From: an uncultured Oscillibacter sp.
GTDB lineage: Bacteria; Bacillota; Clostridia; Oscillospirales; Oscillospiraceae
Assembly: GCF_910587525.1 (NCBI RefSeq)
Contig: NZ_CAJULS010000059.1
Coordinates: forward strand, 1-13,808
Length of the DNA: 13,808 nt
Reading direction: 5' to 3'
Below the pieces are notes generated by a model. It worked only from the letters and a program-made list of their open reading frames with translations. It was not told the origin of the DNA and ran no database searches. The position numbers were made by a program, and so were the translations under genes. Positions 12,368 through 13,808 of the stretch are shown here, in pieces. Each line of letters starts with the position of its first letter. The stretch's first letter is position 1.

Positions 12368-12910
12368 TTGAAACTGCTTTGGGAACTCTTTTGGACTTTC
12401 GCCAAAATGGGGGCCATCACCTTTGGCGGCGGCATGGCCATGCTGCCCATCCTCCAGCGGGAGGTGGTGGAGAATAAGCGCTGGGCCACTGAGGAGGAAC
12501 TGACAGACTACTATGCCATTGGACAGTGTACCCCCGGAATCATCGCAGTGAACACCGCCACATTTATCGGCCAGAAGTGCGGCGGCGCTGCCGGCGGCAT
12601 TCTGGCAACGCTGGGCGTGGTGTTTCCGTCGCTTGTGATCATCTCCGTCCTGGCGGGGCTGATCACCAACTTCGCCCACCTTGCGTGGGTGAAGAACGCC
12701 TTTGCGGGTATCCAGGTGTGCGTGTGCGTGCTGATCTTCAACGCAGTGATAAAGCTGCTGAAGAAGTCCGTGGTGGATAAGCGCACCGCCGTGATCTTTC
12801 TGCTGGTGCTGGCGGGGGGACTGTTTCTGGACCTGTCCCCGGTGTGGTTCGTCATCGCCGCGGCCCTTGCGGGCATCCTGCTGAAAAACCTGGAGGTGAG
12901 AAGGTCATGA
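12368..12910 (+). CDS. Chromate transporter (CHR) family, first half-size subunit
   Basis: A 180-residue membrane protein with one CHR domain. Short-chain CHR proteins occur as pairs of adjacent genes whose products work together. Known members export chromate, but the substrate in gut anaerobes is unproven. CHR marks are MGAITFGGGMAMLPIL at the N-terminus and CTPGIIAVNTATFIGQKCGG followed by ATLGVVFPSL. About five to six hydrophobic segments are visible, ending ALAGILLKNLEVRRS. The start is TTG at 12368, supported by GGGGAGG (12354-12360) with a 7-nt gap; no ATG lies near. It begins 19 nt after birA, and its TGA overlaps the next ATG (ATGA), so the two subunits are translationally coupled. 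Confidence 0.92.
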   Translation: MKLLWELFWTFAKMGAITFGGGMAMLPILQREVVENKRWATEEELTDYYAIGQCTPGIIAVNTATFIGQKCGGAAGGILATLGVVFPSLVIISVLAGLITNFAHLAWVKNAFAGIQVCVCVLIFNAVIKLLKKSVVDKRTAVIFLLVLAGGLFLDLSPVWFVIAAALAGILLKNLEVRRS

Positions 12911-13521
12911 TAGGCGTCTACCTGCGGCTGTACTGGGAGTTTTTCAAGACCGGCCTCTTCGCTGTAGGCGGAGGCATGGCCACCCTGCCCTTCCTCCAGA
13001 ACATCGGCGAGACCACCGGCTGGTACACCTACGGCGATCTGATGAACATGCTGGCGGTGTCGGAGTCCACCCCCGGTCCTATCGGCATCAACATGGCCAC
13101 CTACGTGGGATTCACCGTGGGGGGCGTCCCCGGGGCAATCATCGCCACGCTGGGAGAGGTGACGCCCTCCATCGTCGTGATCCTGATTGTAGCGGCCATC
13201 CTCCGCAGCTTCCGGGACAACGTATATGTGGACTGGGCCTTCTACGGCCTGAGGCCCGCCTCCACGGGCCTCATCGGCGCCGCCTGCGCCTCCGTTGTGC
13301 TGGAGGTGCTGACCAGTGTGGAGAAGGTCTCCCAGGGCACAGGCATCTGGAACCGCTTCATCCTGGAGGGAGATGACCTCTTCCGCTGGCACGGCCTGCT
13401 CCTGGCGGCGCTGCTGCTGGCGCTGACCAACTGGGTCAAGCCCACGAAAAAACTGCACCCCATCGTGTTCATCGCCCTGTCCGCCGTGGTGGGCGTGGTG
13501 TTCGGCTTCGCGGGGGCATAA
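12907..13521 (+). CDS. Chromate transporter (CHR) family, second half-size subunit
   Basis: A 204-residue membrane protein, partner of the preceding CHR protein and homologous to it: FFKTGLFAVGGGMATLPFL and ESTPGPIGINMATYVGFTVGG followed by ATLGEVTPSIVVI. It has about six hydrophobic segments, the last AALLLALTNWV and FIALSAVVGVVFGFAGA. The ATG at 12907 overlaps the stop of the upstream gene by ATGA, and GAGAAGG just before it can serve as ribosome-binding site. The frame extends upstream to 12844, but that part lies inside the neighbour and is not used. A loop of about 30 residues (SVEKVSQGTGIWNRFILEGD) distinguishes it from the first subunit. No terminator follows closely; the first good one is at 13646. 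Confidence 0.92.
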   Translation: MIGVYLRLYWEFFKTGLFAVGGGMATLPFLQNIGETTGWYTYGDLMNMLAVSESTPGPIGINMATYVGFTVGGVPGAIIATLGEVTPSIVVILIVAAILRSFRDNVYVDWAFYGLRPASTGLIGAACASVVLEVLTSVEKVSQGTGIWNRFILEGDDLFRWHGLLLAALLLALTNWVKPTKKLHPIVFIALSAVVGVVFGFAGA

Positions 13522-13645
13522 GAGCCGCTTATATTTCAACAGAAGGACCGCCTTTTGGGTGAGCCTGGTAAAGAATGACACACAGAACCCAAAAATATCA
13601 GGCAGTCACCGCAAAATGAAGCCAATGTGACATAAATTAACACCC
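13522..13645. other. Intergenic stretch with no gene seen
   Basis: The base composition is visibly less GC-rich than in the genes to the left. No coding frame, clear promoter or tRNA was found. TTTTGGGT (13553-13560) has two complementary partners, ACCCAAAA (13587-13594) and CCCAAAAGG (13685-13693, pairing with CCTTTTGGG at 13551-13559), which could mark an element boundary or be chance. Confidence 0.4.
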
Positions 13646-13684
13646 GAGAGAAGGCACGATTGAAAGATCGTGCTTTCTCTTTTG
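13646..13684 (+). terminator. Intrinsic terminator downstream of the chromate-transporter genes
   Basis: The GCACGAT (13654-13660) and ATCGTGC (13667-13673) core is extended outward by GAGAGAAG pairing with TTTCTCTT (one G-T pair). A T run to 13683 follows. It sits about 125 nt after the last CHR gene and directly before a small ORF, so it could end the upstream operon or act in the leader of the ORF. Confidence 0.85.
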
Positions 13685-13704
13685 CCCAAAAGGAGGCCCT
13701 GACC

Positions 13705-13797
13705 ATGCCGGAAGTCATTTTATCAGATTATTTCTACGGTGATGAAGACGTGCAGCCGTCGAAAAAGCCTCTCAACCTGATTGCGCTGTTTGTATAG
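13705..13797 (+). pseudogene. 30-codon ORF, possibly a truncated RepA-like initiator start
   Basis: The ORF begins MPEVILSDYFYGDEDVQ and stops after 30 codons at TAG (13795-13797). A good ribosome-binding site (AGGAGG, 13691-13696) lies 8 nt before the ATG. From memory, the SDYFYGDE stretch resembles the N-terminus of RepA-type replication initiators carried by clostridial conjugative elements, where it is followed by AEQF and FYRIP. Here the next residues (QPSKKPLNLIALFV) do not continue that way. It may be the degraded start of such a gene, or simply a small gene. The window ends 11 bases later, so the context to the right is unseen. Confidence 0.35.
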
Positions 13798-13808
13798 CTG
13801 CTTATCAT

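Noticed and set aside
1..13808. tRNA, rRNA, CRISPR array or complete insertion sequence
   Set aside because: No cloverleaf, no regularly spaced repeats, and no transposase or integrase frame was found on either strand.

Overview
The window reads as chromosomal DNA of a high-GC anaerobic Firmicute. A Clostridia of the Oscillospiraceae type (Flavonifractor / Intestinimonas / Lawsonibacter-like) is my best guess. The basis is strong GGAGG ribosome-binding sites, sigma-A type promoters, many U-tailed hairpin terminators, a membrane-anchored RNase Y, and a clostridial-style LeuRS and uracil permease in strongly GC-biased codons. The genus is an inference from style; there is no rRNA gene here to settle it.

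Layout. (1) 1-3828: 3' part of leuS, then a well-formed promoter, rny (RNase Y) and a strong terminator. (2) 3859-5007: an unrecognised 366-residue protein with a duplicated Trp-rich helical module, ending at a bidirectional terminator shared with the convergent small gene that follows. (3) 5005-5675: an A+T-richer island with a divergent pair, a 99-residue unknown protein (-) and a 74-residue Xre/Cro-type regulator (+), separated by overlapping promoters and a 24-bp imperfect palindrome. (4) 5761-6587: a stand-alone Smr-domain protein (-) and a YjbQ/UPF0047 protein (+) that diverge from one perfectly symmetric promoter. (5) 6591-7849 (-): an MmcQ/YjbR protein and a MerR-TipAS regulator. The regulator's promoter has the 19-bp MerR spacer and overlaps the end of mmcQ, and the gene carries an internal ribosome-binding site that would release the TipAS drug-binding domain alone. 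(6) 7966-9616 (+): a 54-residue Tyr-rich small protein, then a Nudix hydrolase-DUF3783-DUF523 operon closed by a terminator. (7) 9663-11290 (+): an NCS2 uracil permease preceded by a 22-codon leader peptide in a T-rich tract whose stop codon abuts an intrinsic terminator. This is the layout of the enterobacterial pyrBI attenuator. (8) 11287-13521 (+): birA, then two half-size chromate-transporter (CHR) genes in one run. (9) 13522-13808: a less GC-rich tail with a terminator and a 30-codon ORF whose start resembles RepA-type initiators of mobile elements. It may be the edge of an inserted or decayed element.

Most genes are housekeeping or stress functions. The notable content is regulatory: the putative UTP-sensing attenuator in front of uraA, the TipAL/TipAS-like dual start, the symmetric bidirectional promoter at 6048-6077, and the Xre operator region. 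No tRNA, rRNA, CRISPR array or complete insertion sequence was seen. All family assignments are from motif recognition by eye, without database searches.
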